DNA of 64,000 nt from Collimonas sp. OK607 (lineage in GTDB: Bacteria; Pseudomonadota; Gammaproteobacteria; Burkholderiales; Burkholderiaceae_D), in contig NZ_FOKF01000010.1 of NCBI RefSeq assembly GCF_900111995.1, forward strand, positions 62,001 through 126,000. Direction: 5' to 3'. The position numbers and the translations under genes are program-made. The notes under the pieces were generated by a model, which was not told the DNA's origin, did not search any database, and saw only the letters and a list, made by a program, of their open reading frames with translations. Shown here piece after piece: positions 52,651 to 61,029 of this stretch. Position 1 is the first letter of the stretch; each line of letters begins with the position of its first letter.

Positions 52651-52728
52651 ACGTAAGTTATTCACGCAACTTATTCGCGCAACTTATTTGCGCAAATTTA
52701 TCAAGCAAATTAATTAAGCAAGTTCGTC
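52651..52728. repeat. Six-copy degenerate 13-bp tandem array downstream of the LysR gene
   Basis: Starting three bases after the LysR stop codon there are six head-to-tail 13-base units, from ACGTAAGTTATTC to AAGCAAGTTCGTC. The shared core is RMGCAANTT, the same as in the array before the gene. The array lies about 80 bases before the mdfA-type gene. Confidence 0.8.
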
Positions 52729-52809
52729 CGTGACACCCGCAGGGTATCCAATGCCCCCGCGTTAGCCAATGCCGCAATTGTCACCGCTTCATCCAGTAAA
52801 AACAAAAAA

Positions 52810-54057
52810 ATGCAAAAAATCTCCACGCTTACCCGTAATACCCTGATGTTCCCGCTAGCTCTGGTTTTGTTTGAGTTTTCGGTGTACATCGCCAACGACA
52901 TGATTCAGCCCGGCATGCTGACAGTCACCCGGGAATTCGGCGCCAGCGCCGCCTGGATGGCGTCGGCCATGACCGCATTCCTGGTGGGTGGCGCCATCTT
53001 CCAATGGCTCTTCGGGCCGCTCTCGGACCGCATTGGACGCCGCCCCGTGATGTTGGGCGGCACCATCTTCTTCATCCTGGCCTGCCTGGCGACGCTCTTC
53101 TCCCAAAGCATCGAGAGTTTCATCGTCTTGCGTGTATTGCAGGGCATGGGCTTGTGCTTTATTTCTTCTGTCGGCTACGCTGTGGTACAAGAAGCGTTTG
53201 AAGAAAAGGCCGCGATCCGGGTCACTGCGCTGATGGCCAATGTGGCGTTGATTGCGCCGCTGATCGGGCCGGTGGCGGGGGCTTTCATGATTGAAGTCCT
53301 GCCGTGGCGCATGGTGTTTGTGTTCATCGCCGCGATTGCCTTTATCGCCTTGATCGGCCTGGCGCGGCATATGCCGGAAACCGTCAAGCAGCGTAAAGAG
53401 AAATTGCCGCTGATGCAGATCTGGCACGACTACCGCGCAGTGGTCGGCAACCGCCATTTCCTGAAAGCCGCCATGTGCATGCCGTTACTGGCGATTCCAC
53501 TGATCGGCTGGATCGCCATGTCGCCCGAAATCCTGGTAGCCGACGGCCATCTGAGCGTGATCGAATACGGTTACTGGCAAATCCCGGTGTTCGCCTGTTT
53601 GATTGCCGGTAACCTGGTGCTGGCGCGGCAAGTCGACCGCTGGCGCCTGGGTAGCTCGATCAAGCTGGCCATGTATCCGATCGCCGTGGGTATCCTGATC
53701 ATGCTGTTGGGCGCGACGTTCCTCGACAAACCCTACTTCCTTGTGGCGGCGATCAGCGTGATCGCCTTTGGCGAAGGTTTGTCGGCAGCCGTCATGATCC
53801 GTTTCACTCTGACCGAAAGCGCGGTCTCGAAAGCCACCGTCGCTGCCACCATGGGCATGATCAACATGACTTTGTACGGCGTCGGCATCGAGCTGTACCA
53901 GGTGTTTTACCTATACTCTGGCATGCTGGGTTTTGCGTTGTTTTCGCTTGCGGTGATTGCGCTGTACTGGTATCTGTCGCGCAGCGTGGTGGAGCGCGCC
54001 ATGCTGGCCCGGGTTACCGGACGTGAAGAGAAAGACGATTCCGGACCGCTGATCTGA
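52810..54057 (+). CDS. mdfA: MdfA-family multidrug efflux transporter (MFS)
   Basis: A 415-residue exporter of the DHA1 group, twelve helices. The first helix reads FPLALVLFEFSVYIANDMIQPGM, which is diagnostic of MdfA/Cmr, and includes the substrate-site glutamate. The loop between helices 2 and 3 is LFGPLSDRIGRRPVML. MdfA exports lipophilic cations and some neutral drugs in exchange for protons. The start region is A-rich with no Shine-Dalgarno; family alignment still supports this ATG. It follows the LysR gene and its repeat array and may be controlled by it. The identity is secure at family level; the spectrum is not. Confidence 0.9.
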   Translation: MQKISTLTRNTLMFPLALVLFEFSVYIANDMIQPGMLTVTREFGASAAWMASAMTAFLVGGAIFQWLFGPLSDRIGRRPVMLGGTIFFILACLATLFSQSIESFIVLRVLQGMGLCFISSVGYAVVQEAFEEKAAIRVTALMANVALIAPLIGPVAGAFMIEVLPWRMVFVFIAAIAFIALIGLARHMPETVKQRKEKLPLMQIWHDYRAVVGNRHFLKAAMCMPLLAIPLIGWIAMSPEILVADGHLSVIEYGYWQIPVFACLIAGNLVLARQVDRWRLGSSIKLAMYPIAVGILIMLLGATFLDKPYFLVAAISVIAFGEGLSAAVMIRFTLTESAVSKATVAATMGMINMTLYGVGIELYQVFYLYSGMLGFALFSLAVIALYWYLSRSVVERAMLARVTGREEKDDSGPLI

Positions 54058-54121
54058 ATACTGCAAGAATGTGCCCCGACGTCAGCCGGAGCACCGTAAC
54101 TAAAGAACCAACAAGCGCGAT

Positions 54122-54748
54122 TTACCCGTTGCGCTTTTGGCTGATGATGCTCATGAACTCGCGCCGCGTCGACGGATCGTCGCGGAACGCGCCCAGCATG
54201 CGGCTGGTCACCAGGCTCGTGCCCGGCTTGTGAATACCACGCGTCGTCATGCAGCCGTGCGATGCCTCGATCACTACTGCCACACCTTTCGGCAACAATA
54301 CTTGCTGCAAGGTATCAGCAATCTGCACCGTCATTTTTTCCTGGATCTGCAAACGCTTGGCGAAAATATCGACCAGCCGCGCCAGTTTGGAAATGCCGAC
54401 CACACGACGATCCGGCAGATAAGCAACGTGCGCCTTGCCGATGATGGGCGCCATGTGATGTTCGCAATGGCTCTCGAAACGGATATCGGTCAATACCACC
54501 ATCTCGTCGTAACCTTCAACTTCTGAAAACGTGGTCGACAGAATTTCCACCGGGTCCTTGCTGTAACCGGCAAAAAATTCTTCATAAGCCCGCGCCACGC
54601 GCGCCGGCGTATCCAGCAAACCTTCGCGGTCCGGATCATCCCCGGCCCAGCGCAACAAGGTACGAATCGCCGATTCCGCCTCGGCACGGCTTGGACGTTC
54701 TGACAAGGCGTTAACCGCCACCGCCGGCACTGGATCTTTTGAGGCCAT
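54122..54748 (-). CDS. folE: GTP cyclohydrolase I
   Basis: FolE converts GTP to 7,8-dihydroneopterin triphosphate, the first step of tetrahydrofolate synthesis. The 208-residue protein carries the zinc ligands Cys95 and His98 (FESHCEHHM) and Cys166 ([10 protein letters not shown]), the active-site [18 protein letters not shown] segment and a normal length. The ATG with AAAGGTAAAC upstream gives the MASKDP start; a longer in-frame reading is rejected. It stands alone on the minus strand, convergent with the MdfA-type gene, with no other folate genes nearby. Confidence 0.96.
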   Translation of the reverse strand: MASKDPVPAVAVNALSERPSRAEAESAIRTLLRWAGDDPDREGLLDTPARVARAYEEFFAGYSKDPVEILSTTFSEVEGYDEMVVLTDIRFESHCEHHMAPIIGKAHVAYLPDRRVVGISKLARLVDIFAKRLQIQEKMTVQIADTLQQVLLPKGVAVVIEASHGCMTTRGIHKPGTSLVTSRMLGAFRDDPSTRREFMSIISQKRNG

Positions 54749-54981
54749 CTGTTTACCTTTTTCTAAAAAAATTTTCGCTAGCCATTGTGCAGTTGCACAC
54801 GGCGGCTGATGCCGACAGTGTAATTCAGCTACCGCATTACTGCATTGCATTCATTAAAGCCGGGGAAATTGCGCAGCGCAGCATCGAAACCTGCGCTGGT
54901 AATAACTGGCTATTACCAGACAAATATTTACAGTCCCATACTCGACTTCTCCGCCCCACCAACCTCACCGAAAGATCCATC

Positions 54982-55563
54982 ATGAGCGCAAAGAAAATCC
55001 TGATTCTCGCTGGCGATTACGTTGAAGATTATGAATTGATGGTACCGTTCCAGGCCCTGCAGATGGTCGGCCACCAGGTCGACGTGGTGTGCCCCGACAA
55101 AGCCGCCGGCGCGCAGATCCGCACCGCCATCCATGACTTCGAGGGCGACCAGACCTATAGTGAAAAACCCGGCCACAACTTTACCCTGAATGCCGCATTC
55201 AGCGATGTCGATGTCAGCCGCTACGACGCCTTGCTGATCCCGGGCGGGCGCGCGCCGGAATACCTGCGCCTGAATCCGCGCGTGATCGAAATCGTCCAGC
55301 AATTCCATGCGGCCGACAAGCCGATTGCCGCCGTCTGCCACGGCCCGCAATTACTGGCGGCTGCTGGCGTGCTGGAAGGAAAAACCTGCTCCGCCTATCC
55401 GGCCTGTGCGCCGGAAGTAAAACTGGCGGGCGGCAAATACGCAGAAATCGATGTGACAGCTGCCCATCGCGACGGCAATCTGGTCACTGCACCGGCGTGG
55501 CCGGCACACCCGGCCTGGCTGGCGCTGTTCCTGGCTGCATTGGGGACACGCATAGAGTTATGA
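54982..55563 (+). CDS. DJ-1/PfpI family protein
   Basis: A 193-residue protein of the DJ-1/PfpI superfamily. It has the nucleophile elbow cysteine in [15 protein letters not shown] and the acidic residue near the N-terminus in [12 protein letters not shown]. Members of the YhbO/YajL type are glyoxalases or stress-protective enzymes, and some are reported deglycases. The fold is complete. The start at ATG follows GAAAGATCC; the ribosome site is mediocre. It is divergent from folE and followed by a 12-bp tandem repeat and a small regulator gene. The exact reaction is unproven. Confidence 0.87.
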   Translation: MSAKKILILAGDYVEDYELMVPFQALQMVGHQVDVVCPDKAAGAQIRTAIHDFEGDQTYSEKPGHNFTLNAAFSDVDVSRYDALLIPGGRAPEYLRLNPRVIEIVQQFHAADKPIAAVCHGPQLLAAAGVLEGKTCSAYPACAPEVKLAGGKYAEIDVTAAHRDGNLVTAPAWPAHPAWLALFLAALGTRIEL

Positions 55564-55600
55564 TGGACGTTGTGCGGCCGGCCGCAAGACCGGTCGTACA

Positions 55601-55668
55601 ATGTGCTTATGTGCGTGCTTATGTGCGTGCTTATGTGCGTGCTTATGTACGTGTTTATGCGCATGTTG
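55601..55668. repeat. 12-bp tandem repeat (ATGTGCGTGCTT)
   Basis: About five and a half copies of a 12-base unit run head to tail. Three are perfect (55609-55644) and the last ones are degenerate (ATGTACGTGTTT, ATGCGCATGTTG). It lies just before the ribbon-helix-helix gene, within its promoter and leader region, so length change could alter expression. Confidence 0.88.
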
Positions 55669-55699
55669 TTCAAGGAATATTCAAGAAGCGAGGTGTTCG

Positions 55700-56020
55700 A
55701 TGTGTCAGATTTATGCCCAGGCCGATCCCATACTGTATGAATCGCGCGCCCGTTCGGTGCGCATCATGGGCGTCATCACGACCATCAAGCTGGAAAACCT
55801 GTTTTGGCAAACCCTGGCTGAACTGGCCGCAGATAACGATTTGACCACCAACCAGCTGATCGCAAAACTACACGAAGAAGTCACCACACATTTCGGCGAG
55901 GCCAGTAATTTCGCTTCGTTCCTGCGCGTCACCTGCCTGCGTTACCAGGCCCTGAAAACCCATGCAGGATTCGAAACAAAAATAGTCAGTTCACCGAATA
56001 AAATCAACGCTGCCGCCTAA
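55700..56020 (+). CDS. Ribbon-helix-helix domain protein
   Basis: A 106-residue protein with a putative N-terminal ribbon-helix-helix-type domain: SVRIMGVITTIKLENLFWQ as the strand and first helix, then DLTTNQLIAKLHEEV as second helix. It matches the small RHH_4-type proteins known in proteobacteria. The C-terminal part (NFASFLRVTCLRYQAL) is typical of them. They are assumed to bind DNA; the target is unknown. The start is ATG behind GAGGTG. An upstream continuation of the frame runs into the 12-bp repeat and would encode a Cys-rich repetitive stretch; that is not supported. Confidence 0.8.
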   Translation: MCQIYAQADPILYESRARSVRIMGVITTIKLENLFWQTLAELAADNDLTTNQLIAKLHEEVTTHFGEASNFASFLRVTCLRYQALKTHAGFETKIVSSPNKINAAA

Positions 56021-56027
56021 GCAGGTT

Positions 56028-56348
56028 TCAGCTTGCTGTTGACAACTTCAAACCGATCAAACCCAGCACGATCAGGCTGACGCTGGCGATGCGCGCCACG
56101 CTGACCGTCTCGCCCAGCAGCAAGATACCGGCAATAAACGAACCGACGGCGCCGATGCCAGTCCATACCGCATAGGCAGTGCCGAGTGGTAAGGTACGCA
56201 TCGCCAGCGCCAGTAGCCAGATGCTGATGGCCATGCCGACGCACGTAATTACCGACGGCCATGTACGTGTAAAACCTTCGGAATATTTCAGGCCGACAGC
56301 CCAGACGATTTCGGCTAAGCCGGCAAGAAAGAGAATGATCCAGGCCAT
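56028..56348 (-). CDS. sugE: SugE/Gdx-type guanidinium exporter (SMR family)
   Basis: A 106-residue small multidrug resistance protein with four helices. The first helix reads [19 protein letters not shown] with the essential glutamate, and [19 protein letters not shown] follows. The signature matches the Gdx (guanidinium exporter) clade, which exports guanidinium in exchange for protons, rather than the quaternary ammonium exporters EmrE/QacE. A guanidine-II riboswitch lies just upstream on the same strand. GGAG precedes the ATG. Both the protein subgroup and the riboswitch point to guanidine export. Confidence 0.94.
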   Translation of the reverse strand: MAWIILFLAGLAEIVWAVGLKYSEGFTRTWPSVITCVGMAISIWLLALAMRTLPLGTAYAVWTGIGAVGSFIAGILLLGETVSVARIASVSLIVLGLIGLKLSTAS

Positions 56349-56366
56349 ACGAGCTCCAGAAAAGAT

Positions 56367-56410
56367 GGGGTCGTCCCCGGATAGGATGCAGCGCCGGGTC
56401 GTCCCGGTGC
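56367..56410 (-). promoter_or_regulatory. Guanidine-II (mini-ykkC) riboswitch upstream of sugE
   Basis: On the minus strand two GC-rich hairpins each have the loop ACGA: GCACCGGG-ACGA-CCCGGCGC, then GGGG-ACGA-CCCC. They are joined by about 15 bases and end shortly before the GGAG ribosome site of sugE. Paired stem-loops with ACGR tetraloops are the hallmark of the guanidine-II riboswitch, which raises expression when guanidine binds and the ribosome site is freed. Confidence 0.93.
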
Positions 56411-56436
56411 TGGGGTAACGCTAGAGTAATGACAAC

Positions 56437-56442
56437 ATTATA
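56437..56442 (-). promoter_or_regulatory. Likely -10 element of the sugE transcript
   Basis: A perfect TATAAT on the minus strand lies about 27 bases before the first riboswitch hairpin, which puts the expected transcript start close to 56430. No convincing -35 hexamer was found. Confidence 0.5.
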
Positions 56443-56491
56443 TTGGTTCTTGCTGCTACCCTACTCTTCCCTGTTTCTTTTACACCATGTC

Positions 56492-56815
56492 ATGACAAAA
56501 ACCCTTGGCCTGTTCCTGCTGACCGCCATCGCCGAGCTGCTCGGCTGCTACCTGCCGATGTTATGGTTGAACAACAAGGGCTCGGCATGGCTATTGCTTC
56601 CGGCGGCAGTCAGCTTGATGGTCTTCGTGTGGCTGTTGACGCTGCATCCAGCTGCCAGCGGCCGCGTGTATGCCGCTTATGGCGCGGTGTACATCGCCAC
56701 CGCGATTTTCTGGCTATGGGGCGTCGACGGTGTCAGCCCGAGGTGGACCGATCTGCTGGGCGCGGGGCTGGCGTTGACAGGCGCGGCTGTAATCGCCTTG
56801 GGTGCGCGCACCTGA
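56492..56815 (+). CDS. YnfA-family (UPF0060) membrane protein
   Basis: A 107-residue inner-membrane protein with four helices. The first carries [18 protein letters not shown], the hallmark of the YnfA family, and the last is [17 protein letters not shown]. YnfA is related to small multidrug resistance proteins and has been linked to drug efflux in Shigella. The chosen ATG gives the typical family N-terminus; an ATG 21 codons upstream exists, and neither has a good ribosome site. It is divergent from sugE, but lies beyond the riboswitch and on the other strand. Confidence 0.9.
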   Translation: MTKTLGLFLLTAIAELLGCYLPMLWLNNKGSAWLLLPAAVSLMVFVWLLTLHPAASGRVYAAYGAVYIATAIFWLWGVDGVSPRWTDLLGAGLALTGAAVIALGART

Positions 56816-56836
56816 CAACGGCTTCGTCAAAGGCAA

Positions 56837-57841
56837 TCAATGCACGCCGATGAATCCCAGCCCGACAGCAAATAGCAAATACAACAAGCCGAAGATAGCC
56901 AGACGGCCAGCGGTCAACATGCCCTTGCGCAGCAGGAAATACAAACCGAACATCGACATCATCGTCACGGCCGCGGCCCAGATCAATGGCGGGCCAAGCA
57001 TCCACGGCGTAAAGATCAATACCAATGCGGTCGGGATAGTCGCCTGGATCATCATGGCGCCGCTGATATTGCTCAGAGCCAGGTTTTGCTTGCCCTGCCT
57101 CACCCAGATCACCGCGTTCAGGATCTCCGGCAACTCGGTGGCGATCGGGCTGAGCAAGAGTGCAGCCAGTTGCGGTGAAATACCCAGCCAAGGCGCGATG
57201 TCGCCCAGCTGATGCACGAACAACTGGGAACTCAGGAAAATCACCACCAGCGCCACCAAGGTTTGCAGCAAGGCCCAGCCGATTCCCGGTTGCGGATCGT
57301 GCGGCCGGAATTTCAAAGGTTCCAGGTCATGCACTTCGGCATCGGCATCTTCTTCCTTGCGCATTTCGCCCCAGATATACACGCCATAGGCCAGCAGGAA
57401 AAACACACCCAGCCAAGGCTTGATGGCAAACGCCACCAGGCCGAGGCCGACCTTGACCACAAAAATTCCGATGAACCAGGCCTGGTCCCGGCTCAACCGC
57501 TGTGCGGCACTGGCCGACAGCAGGATGGTGCCGAGTTTTTTTCGATTCAGGATGAACATCAGGCCGACCACCGCATAGGCGATTGTCGCCAACACCAGCG
57601 GCCCGCCCAGCGCAGCACCGACGCCGATTTCCCGGTGCGCCGCATCGCGCCCGAACACCACGGCGACAAAAGTCACCACGCTTTCCGGCAACGCCGTACC
57701 AAACGCCGCCAGCACCGTGCCCACGGCACTTTGCGCAATGCCCAGCCGGCGTCCGACCCATTCGATGCTATTGACGAAATACTCGCAAGACAGATAAATC
57801 ACTACGGCTGAACCGAGCAGCAGAGCAACGCTGAGCATCAT
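56837..57841 (-). CDS. Ca2+/cation antiporter of the CaCA family (YrbG-like)
   Basis: A 334-residue membrane protein made of two homologous halves of about five helices. Each half has an ion-binding alpha-repeat, AAFGTALPESVVTFVAV in the first and LSPIATELPEILNAVIWV in the second, with the conserved acidic residue in each. A charged central loop (about 160-190) divides them. Such proteins exchange calcium or other cations for sodium or protons. AGGAG precedes the start by seven bases. It is convergent with ynfA. Which ion is moved cannot be determined from the sequence. Confidence 0.9.
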   Translation of the reverse strand: MMLSVALLLGSAVVIYLSCEYFVNSIEWVGRRLGIAQSAVGTVLAAFGTALPESVVTFVAVVFGRDAAHREIGVGAALGGPLVLATIAYAVVGLMFILNRKKLGTILLSASAAQRLSRDQAWFIGIFVVKVGLGLVAFAIKPWLGVFFLLAYGVYIWGEMRKEEDADAEVHDLEPLKFRPHDPQPGIGWALLQTLVALVVIFLSSQLFVHQLGDIAPWLGISPQLAALLLSPIATELPEILNAVIWVRQGKQNLALSNISGAMMIQATIPTALVLIFTPWMLGPPLIWAAAVTMMSMFGLYFLLRKGMLTAGRLAIFGLLYLLFAVGLGFIGVH

Positions 57842-58414
57842 GCGCGTACTCCTGCCGGACAGATCAGGGATGCATATGAAGCAAATGAAGCAGGTGAAGA
57901 AGATGATGAGACGAGGGGTAGCTTAGCGAAGCTGGCTGTAGCAGAACATTGACGCTGCCATTGGCGGTAAATAAGCATGAGGAAATCCTGAGGGCCGGGC
58001 ACTGACGAATGGCGCAACACCTTCGCCCGGCCGGGTAAAGGGAAGCACCATAGGTCTTGCCAAACCGTGCGGTCGCGCATGCCATGGCGTAAATTTGGTA
58101 CAGCGCCAAGTATGTTGACATGCGCTCTTCGAAAGAAACGAAGGCGGCTACTCCCCTAAGGAAGCGCAATATTAACATTGAAATATTACATGAGGCAATG
58201 TTGGCAATACGCTTCCGCGGCATTCCCCGCAGCAACCATCCAGATTAACAAACGCCGCAAGATCACGGTTACAAGTCACAAAAAGGATAAAATGGCGGTT
58301 GACTTGATTTTAGTTGGCAATATCCCATTCTTTTTCTTCACCATATGACGCGCGCCAGGCACGTGCCTGCAACGCAACGGTGACCAGCCATTTTTTGAAA
58401 CGGAGCACATTTTT
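57842..58414. other. Intergenic region upstream of the lpxO-type gene
   Basis: This 573-base gap holds a short 9-base repeat run (ATGAAGCAA-like units, 57876-57911) and a long-range GGCCGGGC/GCCCGGCC pair (57993-58000 and 58025-58032). A TTGACT at 58299 is a possible -35 for the next gene. No gene or RNA with convincing features was found. Confidence 0.5.
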
Positions 58415-59317
58415 ATGAAATGGGCAGTAGTCAGTATTTTTATACTATCGGTGTTGTACGTGCACTTTCGCGGCAAGGCGCGCCTGCCTTTTTTCCGGCA
58501 GATATTCGACCATTCGTCGATCATGGCGCCGCTCAACATCTTCATGTACATGTTTTCCAAGGTGCCTACCAATACGCCTTACCTGCCGACCAGCACCTTT
58601 GCCGATCTCAAGATCCTGGAAGACAATTGGGAAACCATCCGCGACGAAGCACAGGGCCTGATCGGCCTGGAAAAAATCCGCGCAGCGGAAAAAAATGACG
58701 ACGCCGGCTTCAACTCATTCTTCAAAGCCGGCTGGAAACGCTTCTACCTGAAATGGTATGACGCCAGCCATCCCTCGGCCGAACAGTTCTGCCCCAAGAC
58801 CGTAGCCCTGCTGCGCCGCACGCCCAGCGTCAAGGCGGCGATGTTCGCCGAACTGGCTCCCGGCGGCACGCTGAATCCGCACCGCGATCCTTTTGCCGGT
58901 TCGCTGCGCTATCACCTCGGCCTGGTCACACCTAACGACGATCGCTGTTTCATCGAGGTCAACCAGGAACGCTACAGCTGGCGCGACGGCCAGGGTGTGG
59001 TGTTCGACGAAACCTTTATCCACTGGGCGCAAAACGGTTGCGACAGCAATCGCATCATCATTTTCTGCGACATCGAACGCCCCATGCGTTACCGCTGGGC
59101 GCAAGCCATCAACCGCTGGCTCGGCCGCCACATGATGAGCGCGGCGGCATCGCCCAACGAAACCGGCGATGAAACCGGCGGCATCAACAAGCTGTTCCGT
59201 TTTGTCTGGGCTGCCGGCCAATATCGGCGCGCCCTGAAGAAATTCAGCAAGCCGCTGTATATGTGCATCAAGTTCGGCCTGATTATCGGCGTTGTGCTGG
59301 CCATCATTTATCTTTGA
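58415..59317 (+). CDS. lpxO: Aspartyl/asparaginyl beta-hydroxylase family, LpxO-like
   Basis: A 300-residue Fe(II)/2-oxoglutarate-dependent hydroxylase resembling LpxO, which adds a 2-hydroxyl group to a lipid A acyl chain. One N-terminal hydrophobic helix and a C-terminal one (CIKFGLIIGVVLAIIYL) suggest inner-membrane attachment. The iron-binding histidines and aspartate are in LNPHRDPFAGSLRYHLGL and FDETFIHWAQNG, and the RIIIFCDIERPM segment is typical. GGAG lies ahead of the ATG. It is monocistronic with a strong terminator. LpxO activity is likely, but other substrates in this family are possible. Confidence 0.88.
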   Translation: MKWAVVSIFILSVLYVHFRGKARLPFFRQIFDHSSIMAPLNIFMYMFSKVPTNTPYLPTSTFADLKILEDNWETIRDEAQGLIGLEKIRAAEKNDDAGFNSFFKAGWKRFYLKWYDASHPSAEQFCPKTVALLRRTPSVKAAMFAELAPGGTLNPHRDPFAGSLRYHLGLVTPNDDRCFIEVNQERYSWRDGQGVVFDETFIHWAQNGCDSNRIIIFCDIERPMRYRWAQAINRWLGRHMMSAAASPNETGDETGGINKLFRFVWAAGQYRRALKKFSKPLYMCIKFGLIIGVVLAIIYL

Positions 59318-59343
59318 GCTGCCAGTCCTGATGCATGTGATTT

Positions 59344-59366
59344 AGCCGCCTTCTGGCGGCTTTTTT
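59344..59366 (+). terminator. Intrinsic terminator after the lpxO-type gene
   Basis: AGCCGCC/GGCGGCT arms with a TTCT loop are followed by TTTTTT. It lies 27 bases after the stop. Confidence 0.92.
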
Positions 59367-59460
59367 ATGTCTGGTATATAAGGAGCCAATATTGCATTGC
59401 AGTAACAATAAACGACTTTCACAGGTAGACTATCGTTTCTACTTTCCATGAGGAAAACCC

Positions 59461-60525
59461 ATGATGACTCGCTCGCTTATTGCCACAGCCGCTCTATCGC
59501 TTGCTGCCTGCGCCACCGGTCCGTCGATCGCACAGGACCGCGGCAGCGACGCGCTGGCTGAATCGAATGCGCAGAACCGCCCGGTCAAGGTGATGATCAT
59601 TACCATGTTCGGCCCCGAAGGCCAGGCGTGGCTGGATCGCCTCGGCCCCTGGAAAGCCGTTTCGGTGCCGGGCCTGTCGCCGGACTATCCCAACGTCAAC
59701 TGCAACAAACAAGATGTCTGCGTAGTCACGACCGGCATGGGCTATGCCAATGCATCGGCGTCGATCATGGCGCTGACGTTCTCGTCGCGCTTCGATCTGC
59801 GTCATACCTACTTCCTGATCTCCGGCATTGCCGGCATCGATCCTGCGCGCGGTACCGTCGGTTCGGCGGCGTGGGCCAGGTATCTGGTCGATTTCGGCAT
59901 CCAGTGGGAACTGGATGCACGCGAGATTCCGGCCGGCTGGAAAACCGGCTATCTCGGCATCAACACCAAGAGCCCGAGCGAGAAACCACCACTTGATTAT
60001 CGCAACGAAGTATTCCAGCTGAATCCGAAACTGGCCGACGCCGCATTTGCACTCTCGCGCAACGTTGTGCTGGCCGATAGCGCGCAGGCGCAGATAGCCC
60101 GCTCGAAGTTCAGTTACGCGCCGGCGAATCAGTCGCCGTCGGTGGTTCAGTGCGATATCGCTTCCGGCAATACCTGGTGGTCAGGCACGCTGCTGGGTGA
60201 ACGTGCCCGCGAATGGACCAGGATCCTGACCGACAACAAGGGGGTGTATTGCATGACGGCGCAGGAAGACAATGCGACCTTCGAAGCATTGAAGCGTGCA
60301 TCGAGCATCAAGCGGGTTGACCTGAACCGCGTGGCGGCGTTGCGCACCGGGTCGGATTTCGATCGACCATATCAAGGGCAGACCAGCACCGACAATCTGC
60401 TCAACTACGCAGACCAGGGCGGCTTCGTACCGGCGACGGAGAATCTGTATCGTGCTGGGAATCCGCTAGTGCAGGATATCGTGACGCATTGGGGCGAATG
60501 GCGCGATGGCGTGCCACGTCGATAA
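59461..60525 (+). CDS. Purine nucleoside permease family protein
   Basis: A 354-residue protein of the NUP family. It begins with a lipoprotein-type signal (LSLAAC at about residue 17), then a nucleoside-phosphorylase-like domain. Family segments are KVMIITMFGPEGQAWLDRL, VVTTGMGYANASASIMAL, YFLISGIAGIDPARGTVGS and SGNTWWSGTLLGE. The name comes from a yeast nucleoside transport protein, but the fold suggests nucleoside binding or cleavage outside the cytoplasm. GAGGAAAA precedes the ATG. It is monocistronic with its own terminator. The biochemical role is uncertain. Confidence 0.85.
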   Translation: MMTRSLIATAALSLAACATGPSIAQDRGSDALAESNAQNRPVKVMIITMFGPEGQAWLDRLGPWKAVSVPGLSPDYPNVNCNKQDVCVVTTGMGYANASASIMALTFSSRFDLRHTYFLISGIAGIDPARGTVGSAAWARYLVDFGIQWELDAREIPAGWKTGYLGINTKSPSEKPPLDYRNEVFQLNPKLADAAFALSRNVVLADSAQAQIARSKFSYAPANQSPSVVQCDIASGNTWWSGTLLGERAREWTRILTDNKGVYCMTAQEDNATFEALKRASSIKRVDLNRVAALRTGSDFDRPYQGQTSTDNLLNYADQGGFVPATENLYRAGNPLVQDIVTHWGEWRDGVPRR

Positions 60526-60598
60526 GTCTCTGAGAGGATGATGCCGCGCCACGGTTTGCTGCCGAACCGGCGGCGCAGGTTTGCACTTACTTAGTTCT

Positions 60599-60622
60599 AA
60601 GCCGCCCGGGGCGGCTTTTTTA
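60599..60622 (+). terminator. Intrinsic terminator after the nucleoside permease gene
   Basis: AAGCCGCC/GGCGGCTT arms with a CGG loop are followed by a T-run, about 75 bases after the stop. Confidence 0.9.
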
Positions 60623-60688
60623 CATCCTGTTGTCCCGCGCATGCACGGAAATATGTAGTGCGACGTGCAACTCACCATGGACAAAACC

Positions 60689-60733
60689 ACACACAACCAC
60701 ACAATATATTAGAAAAATTGTGTAGTTGTGTGT
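60689..60733. promoter_or_regulatory. Inverted-repeat operator of the hicAB promoter
   Basis: Two 17-base arms (60689-60705 and 60717-60733), built on ACACACAAC and ACACAAT, are complementary at all but one position and are separated by 11 AT-rich bases. The repeat ends eight bases before the hicA start. HicB-type antitoxins autoregulate through such sites; binding here is inferred. Confidence 0.75.
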
Positions 60734-60741
60734 AAAATACC

Positions 60742-61029
60742 ATGAACAGCACAGACATTATCAAGCGGCTAAAAGCTGCCGGCTGGAAGCATATCTCCAC
60801 CCGCGGCAGTCATCACAAATATCGCCACCCTGTTACCGGTAAATCTGTGATTGTTCCACACCCGAAGAAAGACCTGCCAGTCGGAACAGCCGAGAGCATC
60901 TTGAAACAGGCGGAATTGAAACGAGGACGAAAATGTTATATCCACTTTATGTTTGGAAGGACAGCAATAGCGCTTACGGCGCCAGCTTTCCGGATCTTCC
61001 TGGCGTCTTTACAGCTGCAGACGAACTGA
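60742..61029 (+). CDS. hicA: HicA-family mRNA interferase toxin
   Basis: The toxin half of a HicAB type II system; HicA cleaves mRNA when free of HicB. Residues 1-60 match the family: SSD-like IIKRLKAAGWKHISTRGSHH with the catalytic histidine in GSHHKY, then VIVPHPKKDLPVGTAESILKQA. HicA proteins usually end near here, but this frame runs on to 95 residues and overlaps hicB by 97 bases. The extra tail (from RGRKCYIHF) is hydrophobic and not family-like, so it may result from loss of the normal stop. The ribosome site is poor. It is transcribed first, ahead of hicB, as is common. Confidence 0.88.
   Translation: MNSTDIIKRLKAAGWKHISTRGSHHKYRHPVTGKSVIVPHPKKDLPVGTAESILKQAELKRGRKCYIHFMFGRTAIALTAPAFRIFLASLQLQTN

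Noticed and set aside
55601-55699. Cys-rich N-terminal extension of the ribbon-helix-helix gene (alternating Leu/Cys/Ala)
   Set aside because: It is simply the 12-bp tandem repeat read in frame; a good ribosome site precedes the downstream ATG.
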